Of a stretch of DNA of 64,000 nucleotides, positions 24,701 through 36,800 are shown piece by piece. Numbering within the stretch: the stretch's first letter is position 1; each line of letters starts with the position of its first letter. Both the position numbers and the translations under genes were made by a program. The notes beneath the pieces were generated by a model, which did no database searches, had not been told where the DNA came from, and saw only the letters and a program-made list of their open reading frames with translations. Origin of the DNA: Micractinium sp. NFX-FRZ (taxonomy: Eukaryota; Chlorophyta; Trebouxiophyceae; Chlorellales; Chlorellaceae); the NCBI GenBank assembly GCA_029339195.1, contig JAPTJF010000290.1, forward strand, positions 1-64,000, given 5' to 3'.

Positions 24701-25486
24701 GGCAGCGGCACGGCTGCGGATCAGGCTTCGCTTCCGTCGCTGAGTATACTGCAGATGGCGACTGGGCTGCCGCAACCGGAGCAGCCGATCTCGCAGCAGC
24801 AGCTGCCGCGCGCGCCGGTGTCGCCGCCGCCGCCACAGCTGCCCTGGCAGCAGCAGCAGCAGCAGGTAGCGGTGCAGGGGATGCAGGTGCCGGCAGTGAT
24901 GCAGCAGTGGGGGCACCTTGGGCACCAGGGCTGGCACCCTCGGTTCCAGCCGCAGCAGCTGCAGCAGCCGCAACAGGTTCAGCAGCAGATGCCAGCTGCT
25001 CTCCTGGGCCTGCCAGCGCACCCTGCTCAGTACCAGGTGCGATGCTGGGTTGCTGCAGTGGAGTGCTGGCGCGCTGTACTGCCCACTTGGACCTGCCCTC
25101 CCTCGCTTCATGCGGGCCGTGCCGCACCCTACTGCACTGTGATGTGCTGTGGCCCCCAGCACGCCCAGCGCTGCTCGCACGCTGCATCCACCTGCTGCGC
25201 TTGAAGCATCCGCCTGTGCCTGCCTTGATACCACCCTTGTATTGACAATGTCCAAGACTGTCCCACTTGTTGGACCCGACTCTTTACCGCCTGTGCCCCC
25301 CACCGCCTGCTGCTGCTGTCTTCCCAGGCCAGCGCCCAGGCCGGGTCCCAGGCCATCAGCAGCGTGCTGCTCATGCTGGAGCGGGGGCAGATCAGCTCTG
25401 AGAATTCGGCAGCCATCCTGCGGGAGCTGCTGCCAGCAGAGGCCCGCTCTCAGCTGCAGGCGAGTGCATGGGAGTGCATCAGCCGC

Positions 25487-25518
<32 letters not shown>

Positions 25519-27646
25519 GTCTAGCTGACAGCTTCGCCGCCGCCGCGTCAGCCGCTGCCGCCGCTGCCGCCTCGGGTCTGGTTGAGAGCTTCGCACGCCC
25601 GTCGAGAGGAGCGCTGCCGCTGCCGTCTTTGCTCGTGCTGCTGCTGCTGCTGCTGCTGCACGTCTGTGGGAGCTCTGCCAGCCGGGGCACACTCCCCACC
25701 TGCAGGTATGCTCTCGACTCCCCCGTGCGTTGATGACGCCACCCGCAGCTGGTGCTGCCGCCAAGGCTGCCTGTGCCACCACACCCTGCCGCCGCTCCCC
25801 TGCCGCCGCTCCTCCGCATGCCAGCCTCACACCTGTGTCTGACTCTTTCTCCCCTCTTCCCTGCCCCTCCCGCCCTGCCTGCGCCCCACAGATGGAGCTC
25901 AGCCAGTCCATGGCAGGCATGGAGGCGGTCACAGTGCACGAGGCCCACAGCAGGCAAGCCAGGCAACCGATGCAGTCACCTCCACCTGATCTCGACTTAT
26001 CCTGACCCCCGGCTGGATGCACCTTGCACTTGACTCGATGTGGCACACATTTGCCAGGACATCGCTTGACCTGGGCTCAGGCTTGCGCGGCACGCACAGG
26101 AAGGCAGCAAGCTGTAGACGCGTGCAGCTGGCTGCGCATCCCCCCTGGCACCTGCCGGCCAGCTGCGCACTCGCCCATGCCGGCCAGCTGCGCATTCCCC
26201 ATGCCGGCCTCTCCACTCACCATCACCCCTCACAACCACATCCCACGCCTTGTTGCGCCCATGCAGGGCCGCCCTGCGCGCCTCCTCAGGCGGCAGCCCG
26301 GCGCCAGCCGCAGCAGCGGGGTGGGCAGGGCCTGGAAGCAGCCCAAGTGGTGCATCAGGTGTGTGCCTAAACGATGTACATTCATGTGTATGTGTATGTG
26401 TGCGACTTCCAGCGTGTGGTTGGGAGCAGGCCTGCAGCAGCGCTGCACAGCTATGTGTGTTCTGGCATCAGTGTGTTTGCTGCACAGCTCTGTGCTTCTG
26501 CAAATCTCGTGCACAGCTTGCGGCCGTAGATGCGGCGCCGGCGTGGGGCGGGGTGCACCGCCGCCATATGCGTGTTTGTGGGGCGGGGGCCGGCAGGAGA
26601 CGTCGTTTTACTTGCCCTCACAAATGGGATGCCTCCCACAGGCCTGCATCATCTCAAAGGTCTGATTGTTTGCCCGCAGGTCTCACACCTGCCTCCCCCT
26701 TTGTGCCGCCCCCTCCCTCCTCTGTGCTTCCGCTGCAGCCCGGGGCAGCCTCGACCCCGGCTGGCCGCCCGCGCCAGCCATGCAGCCGCACCCCGCGCTG
26801 TCGGCTGTGCTCGCCATGCCGCCCGCGGCCGGGCCCCAGCTGTCCCTCACCGCCCTGCAGATGGGGCAGCTGGCGGGGGTGCATGAGGCACTCGTGTCTG
26901 GCATGCAGCAGCCGCTGCCTCCGATGGCGGGCACAGCATCTGCCTCGCTGCTGGCGGCTGGGCGGCAGGCTGCGCGGTCGCCGGCGGCGGAGGCTGCCGT
27001 GCCGCTTGGTCCAGCCAGCCAGCTGCAGCGCCTGGCAAGCTCCGCAGCAGGTGAGGTGCTCCCGGCAGTACATGTGTCCACCGAGTCTGTCATCAGCGGT
27101 ACAAGTAGCCCTCACGGCTGCCTGGTGGGGTCAGCATGTGGTGCCTGCTCGTCTCCCAACCAACGCAGCCCTCCCTGCGCGCTCACAAACATGCTGGCCA
27201 ATACATCAACCAAACCAGCAAGCAGCACACACCTGCACCGTGGCCGGACCATGGCTTTAGGCCCGGCGCGGGGCCCGAGGGCGCACTTAGTATCGAGTGC
27301 AGGCATGGCGGGCCGTCCAGCAGCTGAGCCCTCCCTGCGCCCCCCTGCTGCTGCTGCTGCTGCAGGCGGCGGCGTGGATTCGCACGTGCTGGCGGCGCTT
27401 GCAGGAGCCAGGCCAGCCAGCAGGGGCAGCCTGGACGCCGCCGCTGCTGCTCAGCAGGCGGCCCAGCAGGCGGCGCAAGCCTTGCTTGCCGCCAGGCCAG
27501 CCAGCAGGGGCAGCGTGGACGCCGCCGCCGCTCAGCAGGCAGCCCAGCAGGCGGCGCAGCAGGCGGCTCAGGCCTTGCTCGGCGCTCTGGGTGGCAGCAG
27601 CGACCAGGGCGGGCCAGGGAATGGGCAGCCCAGGTGGCCCGACTGA
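21749..27646 (+). CDS. RR-type tandem CCCH zinc finger protein, paralog 1
   Basis: Plant-type RR-TZF proteins bind RNA and act in mRNA decay and stress or hormone responses, often in cytoplasmic granules. Eleven exons: 21749-21883, 22259-22390, 22912-22985, 23467-23532, 24108-24190, 24645-25036, 25328-25459, 25892-25953, 26267-26358, 26739-27050, 27366-27646; 586 residues, all phases joining. The RR region is LPHDWSRCLFAHPTEAARRR. Finger 1 is C84-X8-C-X5-C-X3-H and finger 2 is C120-X5-C-X4-C-X3-H, separated by SVFEYWLHPTRYRT as in plants. The C-terminal half is Gln/Ala-rich low complexity, with one conserved 44-residue exon (295-338, LLMLERGQIS). Three introns have GC donors (after 22390, 25459 and 25953). 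The intron after 25953 is absent from the paralog at 33.8 kb. It is presumably an RNA-binding regulator. Confidence 0.9.
22797..22846 (+). repeat. Echo of TZF1 exon 3 start
   Basis: CACAGGAAGGGCTGTGCATG and the following 30 nt are a diverged copy of the true exon-3 acceptor and finger-1 sequence at 22,908-22,955 (GGCATGTGTGTGCTGGGGGA). The copy loses the third zinc-ligand cysteine context, so it is not a functional finger exon. Confidence 0.75.
23929..23972 (+). repeat. Echo of TZF1 exon 5 start
   Basis: The sequence encoding SPNELRVPAP occurs here and at 24,097-24,142, each after C-rich tract plus GGCAG. The second is taken as the exon because it continues into the Ala-rich segment shared with the paralog and reaches a donor. 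The first runs on without a good donor, but could be an alternative acceptor. Confidence 0.8.
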
Positions 27647-30600
27647 GCTGCAGGCAGCGCTGCCGTCCCCATAGACCCACTGCACAGGTAGGCTGCTGAG
27701 CGTCCGCCGCCGCTGCACCTCCAGCCTCCCTGCCCATGTTCACTGCCCGCTGGCTGCCACCGTACTGCCAGGCTGTGCTGCCTCACGCTGTATTGCCACG
27801 ACGCAGCCTGTGTGCCAGCAGAACCATGGGGTAGGGTGGCGCACACCTGCCTGGGGGGTCCATAACACCAAGGAACATCCCCCCTGCGGCCGCACATGCC
27901 GTGCAGGCCGCCAATCCAGCAACCTACACACATGCACCAAGTACGGCCTGGGCATGGCTCTGTTGAGGCACCTTTTCGTTTGAGAGGACAAGTGTGAAGG
28001 CCTAGGCCCTCCACTCACAGCCCAGCCGGCAAGCCGCAACCGCCATCCGCCATTCAATCATCGATACCCGTACACTCACCCTGCCATGATCCTGCCCGCC
28101 CGAATTTCGTCCGCACCATGCACGCCGCCATTTCTTTGCCCCGTCGACTTCTTTTTTAAACTGTGTGTTAGATGTTGTTCCCCATCATAATCCGCCGATT
28201 GATTGAAACATAATTCCCAGCAGAATCCCTTTTTTTTGGACCGCAGAATATCTTGAATGCCTGAGCCCTCTGCCCCTCCTGGCTTCTGTGCCTATTTTCA
28301 TCAAACCGCACCCTGCTAATTTCGCCTGCCTCATTGCAATCCTCCAAACCTCCGAACCTCTGCTGTATGAAAATCCCCTTTAATTTCTCACGCTCCAAGG
28401 CTGAGGACTGCACCCCCGCCCACCCACGCCACAGGTCTTGCCCAGCAAGGCAGGCCGCCGCCAGCAGTGCTGCACCTGGCAGCGCAAGGGAGCAGGCGGG
28501 TCAGCTGCAGCACAGGCGCTGCGCCCGCCCGACTGTTCCCGCCGCGTGCAACCTCCCTGCTGACTTGCCAGCCGTGCTGGAGAATGGGCCATGAGCGTGC
28601 CATTTCACAGGGTCCTGCCAGCAGCGCTGCCGCTGCCGCCGCCGGCACTGGGCCGCGCAGTGTGCTGCTCACAAGCGCAACTTGAAGTGCCTGAGCAAAT
28701 TGCTGCTTTCGCCGCTTGCGGGTGTCTACCGGGCCCTGCTGCTGCAGCGCTTGCCGGCCTTGCCGTCACTCTCTGCCCTTCACTTATGAAGCTTTGAGCG
28801 CGCAAGCAGAGGCTGCCGACAAGTGCAGGTGTAGGCAGGTTGGGAAAGGAGATGGGCGTGCACGCCGTGGGGGCAACCCAAGTTGGAACTGCGTGTGCGT
28901 GCCTGGCAGCACTGCAGAGCTGTGTGGCGGGCGTGTGGGGAAGCAGTAGAGGGGAGGCCGGGTGAGTGCACAGGGCACGGAGAGAACAGATGCCTGGGAG
29001 GCCGCACCCGCCCTCCTCACCCTGGCATGTCCCAGTGCTGCTGCCTGCGGCACTCCGTGCAGGCGGCTGCAGAGCTCTTCAAGAAGTTCCCCTGGCGGCT
29101 GCAGAAGGCAGCTGCAGAAGGCGGCTGCAGCAGGCGGCTGCAGCAGGCGGCTGCAGAAGGCGGCTGCAGAAGTTCCCCCCATTCCCATTCCCTCCAGACG
29201 GAGGGTCGATCAGCCATCCATCAACGAGGGCTGACGGATGGCCTGCTGTGCACAGTCGCTGGCAACGCTGTTGCATGCTGCAGCCTAGCTTGCGCCCCTT
29301 TTAGGTGCGGGACCCAGGGGTGTGGCGCCAGATCGGTCCGTGTTCCCAGTCCTGCCCCGCCTGCGTTGCGCACCGTCCACCTGCCCTCCCTCCCACCCGC
29401 CCGTCCGCCGCACTCCCCGCATGCGCCTTCGCCAGACCGTGCAATCGTGTTCCTCTCCCTGCCCTTGCGCTTGTGACCGGCGCCGACCATCACAGGTTGC
29501 CCACCTGCGATGCTGGTCCTGCTGCCACATGCGCGCTGCCCAACCACGCGCCCGCCTTGCCCTGCTGCCCGGCTCCTGAGACAGGATAGCGGCCGACCAT
29601 CCTTTCAGATGCAGCCTCCTTTCCAGGCTGATCACAGGCAAGCAGACAGCCTAGTAGGCCTGGGCACCCTGCTTGTTCTGTTACCCATGTGCCTGGTCCC
29701 CCATGCATGTGCCTGGGTGCCGCAGGGCAGGGAGCTGTGCAGGTGCTCAGTCTCACAACGGGCTGGCCAGTGCCCCGCTGCCCCTCACCTGGCTGCCTCG
29801 GTTTGTCTACGAGACACCCAAGCCCCCGGGGGTCCTCCAAGGGACCCCTATTATGTGTCCAAGCAGGGAGTTGTTGGTCACCACTGGCGCTGTCCCACAA
29901 CCGTGCCCTCCCCTGGGCTCCTTCCTGCTGCCTAGGAGCCACCCCTGGGTGTCTCATGACCAACCTAGGACGTCCTGTCCACGGGCACGAGTCAGGCCCT
30001 CATCACCGCCCCATCCCACTCCAGCGGTGCCAGCTGGCAGAGGCCTCGTCACCCACCCACCCACCTCACCACCTGCCCTGTCGGACCGCCCTTCCTGTGT
30101 GCCACCCCTGGAGCCTCAAGCTGCCTCTCTGCAGTCCCCCCAGGTTCAAACCTGGCGCCCCTTACTCAAGGCAAGATGCTACGTAGCTACGTGGCTACGT
30201 TGGCCCTTGGATAGTGCGTGGCCTAGGCATGTAGGGAGGTGCCTATTGATGATCCTAGGTGGGTGGGCAGGTGGGGGCTTGGGTCCCATGGGGCTGGCCA
30301 GGGCCAGCAACCCCTCCCTGAGGGAGCAGCGTCTGCCGACGTCGCCGGCGGGGCGGCGCCGCCTTGCCAGTGGGTCATGCAGAGCAGGACTAGGTAGGCC
30401 TGCCAGGCTAGTGGGCTTGCAGGCAGCCGCAGTGGCCGCTTGGCGAGCCGCGCTGCGGCCCTGTGCTCTCCAGCGGTGACTGACGGGTGCTGCTCAGCGT
30501 CGGCCCAGCGTGGGGCCCCCGAGCCTTGGTTGTTGGCAGGAGCGGCGCTGGTTCCAAGCCAGTGCCTCCCGGTGTGCCCACCTCTCTGCACGCACCACGT

Positions 30601-31400
30601 AAGCAGCACCTGCCTTGTTGTTGGCTGTGCCCGCAGGCACAGGCGTCCCTGGGTCCGCTGACTGCTGCCTCCCTTTGGCCACGGCTGCAGGGTGCGAACG
30701 GGCAGCACAAGCGTCCCCTCCTGGTCTGCCTGCCCACCCGCCTGCCACCCGCCCGCCCGCCCGCCCTTGGATGCTGCACAGCACCCTTTGTTTGGTTCGG
30801 CTGCTGAGGTGAGGTGCTGCGCCGCCCCTCAGTACAAGTCTAGTGGCGGGGGCCGTGCATATGCATCCCCGCCCTCGCCGGCATGCCACCCGCTTGCTGC
30901 CAGGGCCACGAGGCGCTGCACCCCCAGACCTGCGGGCGCCCCTTTACAGCAGCCACACTGCAGCTGTCGCTACGGCAGGTGCAAAGCTGTTGGTTGTGCC
31001 GAGGGTAGGCTGGCGCCCCCAGCCTTTATTTCCCTCGTGCTGCTGCCGAGCCCAACCAGCACCCTCCTTCCGCATGCGCGCCCCTCCCTCCCGCTCCGCA
31101 GAGCACGTCCCCAGCCCTGCTGCCGCGCATGCCTGCCCCACAAATATGCCTGTGCGTTGTCACACGTGCTAACCTGGGGCTGGGAGTCATGTGGAGTGGC
31201 GGGGTGCGGCGGGGCCGCGCTGTGCTGTGCCCTGCTGCGCAGCGCACTGGGGCGCACACCTGTGACTGCAGCCAGGTGGGGGCACAGCCCTGCGTGCCCA
31301 TGCTCCCCCTGGCAGTCCTGCCACCCGTGCAGCTGGCGGCAGCCCTGCTGCAGGGGTGCCTGTCGCCTTCGGCAACTTGAGAATCGTGATCCTTGCATGC
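27647..31400. other. Long region without a confident gene between TZF paralogs (left part)
   Basis: This includes the 3' UTR of the first TZF gene. 28,100-28,400 is markedly AT-richer than average. 29,092-29,172 is a 12-bp tandem array (GCGGCTGCAGAA/GCGGCTGCAGCA), and 30,178-30,206 is a small palindromic repeat (CTACGTAGCTACGTGGCTAC). Many short open frames exist on both strands, but none has family resemblance or a chain of phase-consistent exons that I can defend. Confidence 0.45.
29092..29172 (+). repeat. 12-bp tandem array GCGGCTGCAGAA
   Basis: Six to seven units of GCGGCTGCAG(A/C)A(G) in direct array. It contains repeated PstI-like CTGCAG. No function is apparent. Confidence 0.85.
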
Positions 31401-31402
31401 AG

Positions 31403-32241
31403 GGGGTGGCGACTCGCGGGTCAGTCTTTGGGTGTGCCTGCGGGATTTCTCCTCCTGCCCCTCGACAGCAGGCGGCGGCTCTACCGCTCCACAGGTGGGC
31501 AGCGGGGCGGTCAGGGGACCTGCTCTGCTGTGGGGTCAAAGCCTAGGGGCTCTCAGAGGCTCACGCAGCCGCCCCCCTGCAGCAGCGCTCTCCCTCTTGC
31601 CGCTCTCGCCTGCCACACCCAGCATCGCAGCCCGCCCAGGCCCGCCAGCAACCCGCTGGGGCACCGGCCCTAGCCTGCCACGACTGCTTCAGCACCCGCC
31701 CCTGGGCCATGCGTGCCTGCCAACCTTTGCACGCTTCCCTCGCCCACAAGAGGCCTGCCGATCGCTGCTGCCACGGGCCCTCGCGCCCCCCCCGCTTGCC
31801 ACCCACACAGACCGCCCTCGGCTCTGCACTGCAGGGCAGGCCACCAGCACGGCTCCCGGAGCAGCACCCAGCCATCCACGCACGTGAGTTTTGGGGCGGT
31901 GTGCGCAGGAAGGCAAGTCTGCAAGGCTCTGCAGCGGCACCGCCGTACGGCGCATGCGCTGCGCAGCGCTCGCGGTTGGGGTGGCCGCCGGCGGCGGTGC
32001 GGGCAGGGAGGCAGGGCCAATGTTGAATGGGCTTGGAGTCCGAAAACGGCGCATGTTCGCCCCAGGTGCAGGGGCTGCCCTCAAGGGCGTGGAGAACGAC
32101 CAGGCAGACAGCCCAGTCCCCCACTCGTCCCAGAGACCTGACCGGCGGGCGCGGTTCGAAACCTTTGAAAACCAGCCCCGGGGGGCGTGGGGCGGCTGGG
32201 AGTGGCCCGGAACTATACGGCCCATCCTGCTGGCAGGCTAA
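31403..32241 (+). CDS. Possible 3' exons of an unrecognised gene
   Basis: Weak coding signal on the plus strand. 31,403-31,494 has a clean acceptor and donor and reads FLLLPLDSRRRLYRST. It joins in phase to a long open stretch starting near 31,580 (AALSLLPLSPATPS...) that ends at a GTGAGT donor near 31,884. The following acceptor at about 31,906 offers either a frame ending at 32,026, or another frame ending at 32,241 that looks more protein-like (RKRRMFAPGAGAALKGVEND, ARFETFENQPRGAWGG). No start codon or upstream exons could be set and no family is recognised. It could equally be noncoding. Confidence 0.22.
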
Positions 32242-33838
32242 CGAAAATGCGCGGTGACGGCCCGCATCCGGCGCACTGCACCGCTTCCGCCAATTCCTTC
32301 CGGCATTTCATTCTTCATCACCAAAACGTTCTTTTGAGCAAAACAGCCGGCGCTCCGCGCTCCTGCCCAAGCGTGGCGGGGATGGCGGTCGCCGCTTATG
32401 AGCGCAGCCTGCCACTGCCGCCTGATTTCCGACTCCTGAGATAACAATGGAGCTGCGATGGGGGCGGCGGGGCGTGCAAGTGCGGGCGGTAATAGCTGGA
32501 GCTGGGCCAGTGTCATGCCGGCGGTGCCGCCACCCCACGGCACAGCAGGCTGGTCAATGGTTGTTTTCTGCTCTAGCCTTCCCAACAAAACTTGTGTGCA
32601 TGGTTGTGACGCATATTGAAAGGCCTGGGAATACTGGGGGTGCAGGGGCAAGCGTCACATGCCGCCGGCGGCTCCCCCCGCGGCGGTTGACCGCCGTGGG
32701 CAAGGCGGAGCCATCCTCCCCCACTCAACCACACTGGCCGTGCGTTTCCCAGCAACCCTGCACAACCCCAGTCAAGCCGCATATACCATTCTGGGGTGCT
32801 CCTGAGCAGCAGGCGTGCCAGAGGGGCGAAAAACACGGCCGCCAGCCATGGCCGGCACCGCTCCCGGTGCCCGCTACGGCGGCCCCCGCCTGAGTGAGCA
32901 ATCTGGCAGTGCTGCACACCATACTCAGCCCACATCCTCACATGCGAGTGGGAATGCTCAGGTCATGCAATGAGAGGCGTCCTGGACCTGTGCCAGCAGT
33001 GGCAGGGCCAGACGTGGGCCGGGGCGGTGACGGCGGCGGCAGGGCAGGCGGCGACGCCCCACCCACCGCCGCTCCAGCACCCTCCTGCACGCCCCGCGCT
33101 CTCTAGTAGCCCACTGTTAGTGTAAGGCATGCCTCCTGGAAGCTGCACGCCTGACAAGGGGACACAGCGGGAGCCTGGCTCCTGCCGCGCCATGAGGCCC
33201 GATGGCGAGCTCAGCCTATCTTTTCGCGCTCCGAGTGTCCCAATGGATACCGACAGACCTTCAGAGAGAGAACAAGCGAAAAAGTGCCAGGCGGGCGCAG
33301 CAGGCGAGCCGTGCGGGCGCTTCCCGAGCGTGACGGCCCCCAGGCCCGCCGACCGTCACGCTCGCGATGCCCAGCAACTTCTGGAATACTGCACGGCCCA
33401 GCCTGGGACCCGGCATCCTTACTTTTTGAGTCTGTCGGAAGCTATAGGAACTTGCAGCGGGAGAAATGATGCAGAAATGATGACAGTATGCCCCCATGCC
33501 AATTCACCGCGCCGTTTGTGCGGGGGAGTGTGAGCCTCCGACCAGGATGAGCCATACGGCGGGTCCTCCCAGCCCCTGGCAGTCGGACAACAGCGCCTGC
33601 CGCGAGCAGTGCGTACCCCCAAGACGCGCTGCCCTCATCGTGCAAAAGCCGCATCCAACTAATTGAAATATGATGAGCAGTTTAGCAGCGCATCGATGAT
33701 GATGAACTCATTAGGGCGCCTTAAAGTCCTGTCCTGCCAGCTCTTAAAGTGCCCCTGCGCCCCGTGGATTTATGATTACAGCGGCTCGCGGATGAGCAGG
33801 CCTCCTCACTTGTGCAGCAACGGCCCGCGGGGGCAAAG
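32242..33838. other. Region upstream of second TZF gene
   Basis: No supported gene. Plus frames at 32,447-32,893 and 33,129-33,533 are open for 130-148 residues without recognisable content. 33,650-33,780 is AT-richer, with repeated GATGAT, and probably belongs to the promoter or 5' UTR of the gene starting at 33,839. Confidence 0.4.
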
Positions 33839-36800
33839 ATGGAGGGGGAGGGCGAGGCCGCGTTGCCCCGGGCCCGCAAGACAACGGACTCGTCTGCTCT
33901 ACTGGGCCTCCAGGACTCTGAGGAGCTCCTCAAACTCGACAGCTTCATCATGGCCTACGGGAAGGTGCGCAGCGCCGCCCCCTGGTGGCTGCCCAGGGCC
34001 ACACCGCCGCTGCCCCCGGCGGCGGCGGCGATGCGTGCATTACGGTTGCCCCTGGCTCACTGGCGGGGGGTGGGAGTGTGTTGGGTTTCGGACCAACTCC
34101 CCACAGTGCCACACAGCCCTCCACTTGCCATGCAAGGCACGCCAGGCTTGCGCAAAGCCCCGGGACCGCCCCTCGGCATCGTGTCGAAGCTGGCCTTGTC
34201 AGCTGGCCTCAGCGCACCTACCGCTCTGGGCTGCCCAGTGCCCGGCTCCCTCCTTCTCCCCCTTCTCTCCCGCACCAAGCAGGTCATTCCCTGCTCCAAA
34301 CGCTTCCCACACGACTGGTCGCGCTGCCTGTTTGCCCACCCCACCGAGGCGGCGCGGCGGCGGGACCCACGCGTGCACCCGCACGCCGGCGTGTTCTGCA
34401 CCCGCATGAAGAAGGCAAGCAGGCGCAGCCCTGGGCTGGGGCGGGTGGCAGGGCGACCAGAGAGGCGCCCAGCCGGCTTGCCTGGCCAGACAGGAGGGGG
34501 CGGCGCCGTTGGGTGCAGCGCCAGCACGGGGGCTGTGCTTATGCCGCCCTGGCGCGGTGGCACAACGCTCCCCTAGGGGTGGGCTCAGAAAGCTCTGAGA
34601 GGCCCTAGGGGCGTGTCAGGCTGGCGTGCATGCACCTGGCTTGTGCCCCAGGCTGCAGGCAGCCGCCCAGGCCGGCCATACGGCCCTCCACAGTGCCCCC
34701 CCGCCTCCCCTCTTGAGCCATCTGCCCCGCCCGCCTGCCCGCCTGCAGGAGGGGCGCTGCCCGCTGGGGGACGCCTGCCCCTACGCGCACTCGGTCTTTG
34801 AGTACTGGCTGCACCCCACACGGTGAGCCCCTAACCAGGCGCAGCGCCACCTCAGCGTGCTCAGCGTGCTCAGCAGCACGGCTGTAGACGGACTGGCACT
34901 GACCTGTGCCAACCCTGTGCTCTCAGCTGAATCCACAGCTGTGACAGGCTCTCACTACTGTCAAACGTGCTTACAAGAGAGCCAAGCGGGCTCGGACTCA
35001 GCATTAAGAGTCGGGGCAGAGCATGCAAAGCATACCTGCCGCCGTGTGGGGGCCAGGCCCTCCACAACGGCCTCCTCTGTGCCAAAGCCGGGCTGCTTGC
35101 GTGCCCCTGCACAGCCCACCGCCTGCTTGTGCCCTCCCTCCAACCGTGGGGCGCCCGGCCCCTAGGGTTCGCCACCCTGGCACCCTTGGGACACGCCTCC
35201 CCTTCTGCTGCCTGGCGTGCCCTGCAGTGGCTCACCGCTCCCAATGTGGCACCTCAATCCATGCACCCACTGCATGCAAGAAGAAGGCCGTTGTGCCACC
35301 GTCCCCAGCTTCTGTCCCGCTCACGTCCCTGCCTATTTTGCCCGCTCACGCACCTGCCCCGCTACCCCCTCCCCCTCCTCCCCGCCTTTGCAGGTATCGC
35401 ACCAAGGTGTGCAAGGACGGCGCGCACTGCGGCCGCTGGCTCTGCTTCTTTGCGCACAGGTGAGGCTGGGGCGGGGCGGCCTGGGCCCGGTGCATGCACA
35501 AAGGGGCGCACGGCGCCCCACACGAGGCCGGCCTACGGCTGCCTGCCTCTGCCGCCTGCCTGCAAGGGCTGCGGGGCAGGAGTAGAAAGGCTGGGGGGGG
35601 GGGGGTCGGTCCTATCAGCCCAGCTTGCTGTTGTATTATGACCCTCTTGATCTCTACACTCCGTGACTCCGTGACTCCTGGCCAGCCCCTGCGCCTCCCG
35701 GGGTGTGCTCAGTCGTACTGTCTCCCAGCTAGCTAGCTGGCACGACGGAGCCAGCAGCCCTTGTGTGTGCGCAAACTGCCTCAGGCTGTTTCGGGTGCCT
35801 GCATGGGAATGGCATTGGTCATAAAGGACGCCCCTGGGCGCAGGCTCAGCCTCTGCCGCACTCTCACCGGGCCCACACCCCTGTCTGCCGCTCTCGCGAC
35901 GTGATGCCAACATGTCTTGTGTGCTGCCTCAACTCGCATTTCTGGGTCCTGCAGCGAAAGCGAGCTGCGTGCCCCGGCCTGGGTTGCTCCCGAGGTCCTG
36001 GCTGAGTCAGCGGCAGCGGCAGCAGCGGGGGTGACGGCACGCGCGGCGGCAGCTGGCGGCGCTGCATTGTCAGAGGCGGGGGCGGGGGCGGGCGAGGTTG
36101 GCGCGGCGCAGGCAGCGGCGGGGGCTGGGCTGGTGGCGGTGCCAGCGGGGCAGGCGGCGGGGACGGCTGGAGGACAGGCGCCTCAAATAGGTGTGTGCGT
36201 GTAGGTGTGTGGGGGTGTAGAGGGCTGTTCCATGGCACCGTGTAGGTGTGTGGGTGGAAAGCAGCGTTGCTCTGCAAGCTCAACACGAGGCAGGCCGCCT
36301 GCCGCAGCATCCTCGCCCGCACCAGACTGCATGTTGCTGCGCTCCGCTTGCCCCCCACACCTCCCGCGCTCTCACCTCTCCCACCTCTGGCGAGCACCAG
36401 AACTGGCGCCCCGGCTACTTGCTTGTTTGTGCCTACAGTCTGGTTTTCCGCAGCAAAACGTGCGCACACAAGGCGCCCGCAACTCTCACGTCTCCCTCAA
36501 ATCGTCCCACCGAAAGCCGGCGCACGCGCCTGCAGAGGCCGGCAGGCTGGACTGCCACCCTCACGTGCCAGCTTCCCTGCACCCTGCACCCAGACGCGCC
36601 CCCTCCCTTTGTTGCGACGCAGGCGCTGAGGAGGCTGGCAGCACCGCCAGCAGCAGCAGCAGGTTGCAGCACCAGCAGGCTGACAGGACCTGGGCGGCGC
36701 CGCCGTCGCCCCGCCGCCAGCCAACGCCCGGGCAGGCGCCTTTTCAGTGGCGCCAACAGGCGCAGCAAGGGCACGCGGTGCAGCACTGGCAGCAGCAGCA

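Noticed and set aside
24557..25966. 469-residue minus-strand open frame over the TZF1 gene
   Set aside because: Antisense to Gln/Ala-rich exons whose plus-strand frames match the paralog at 33.8 kb.
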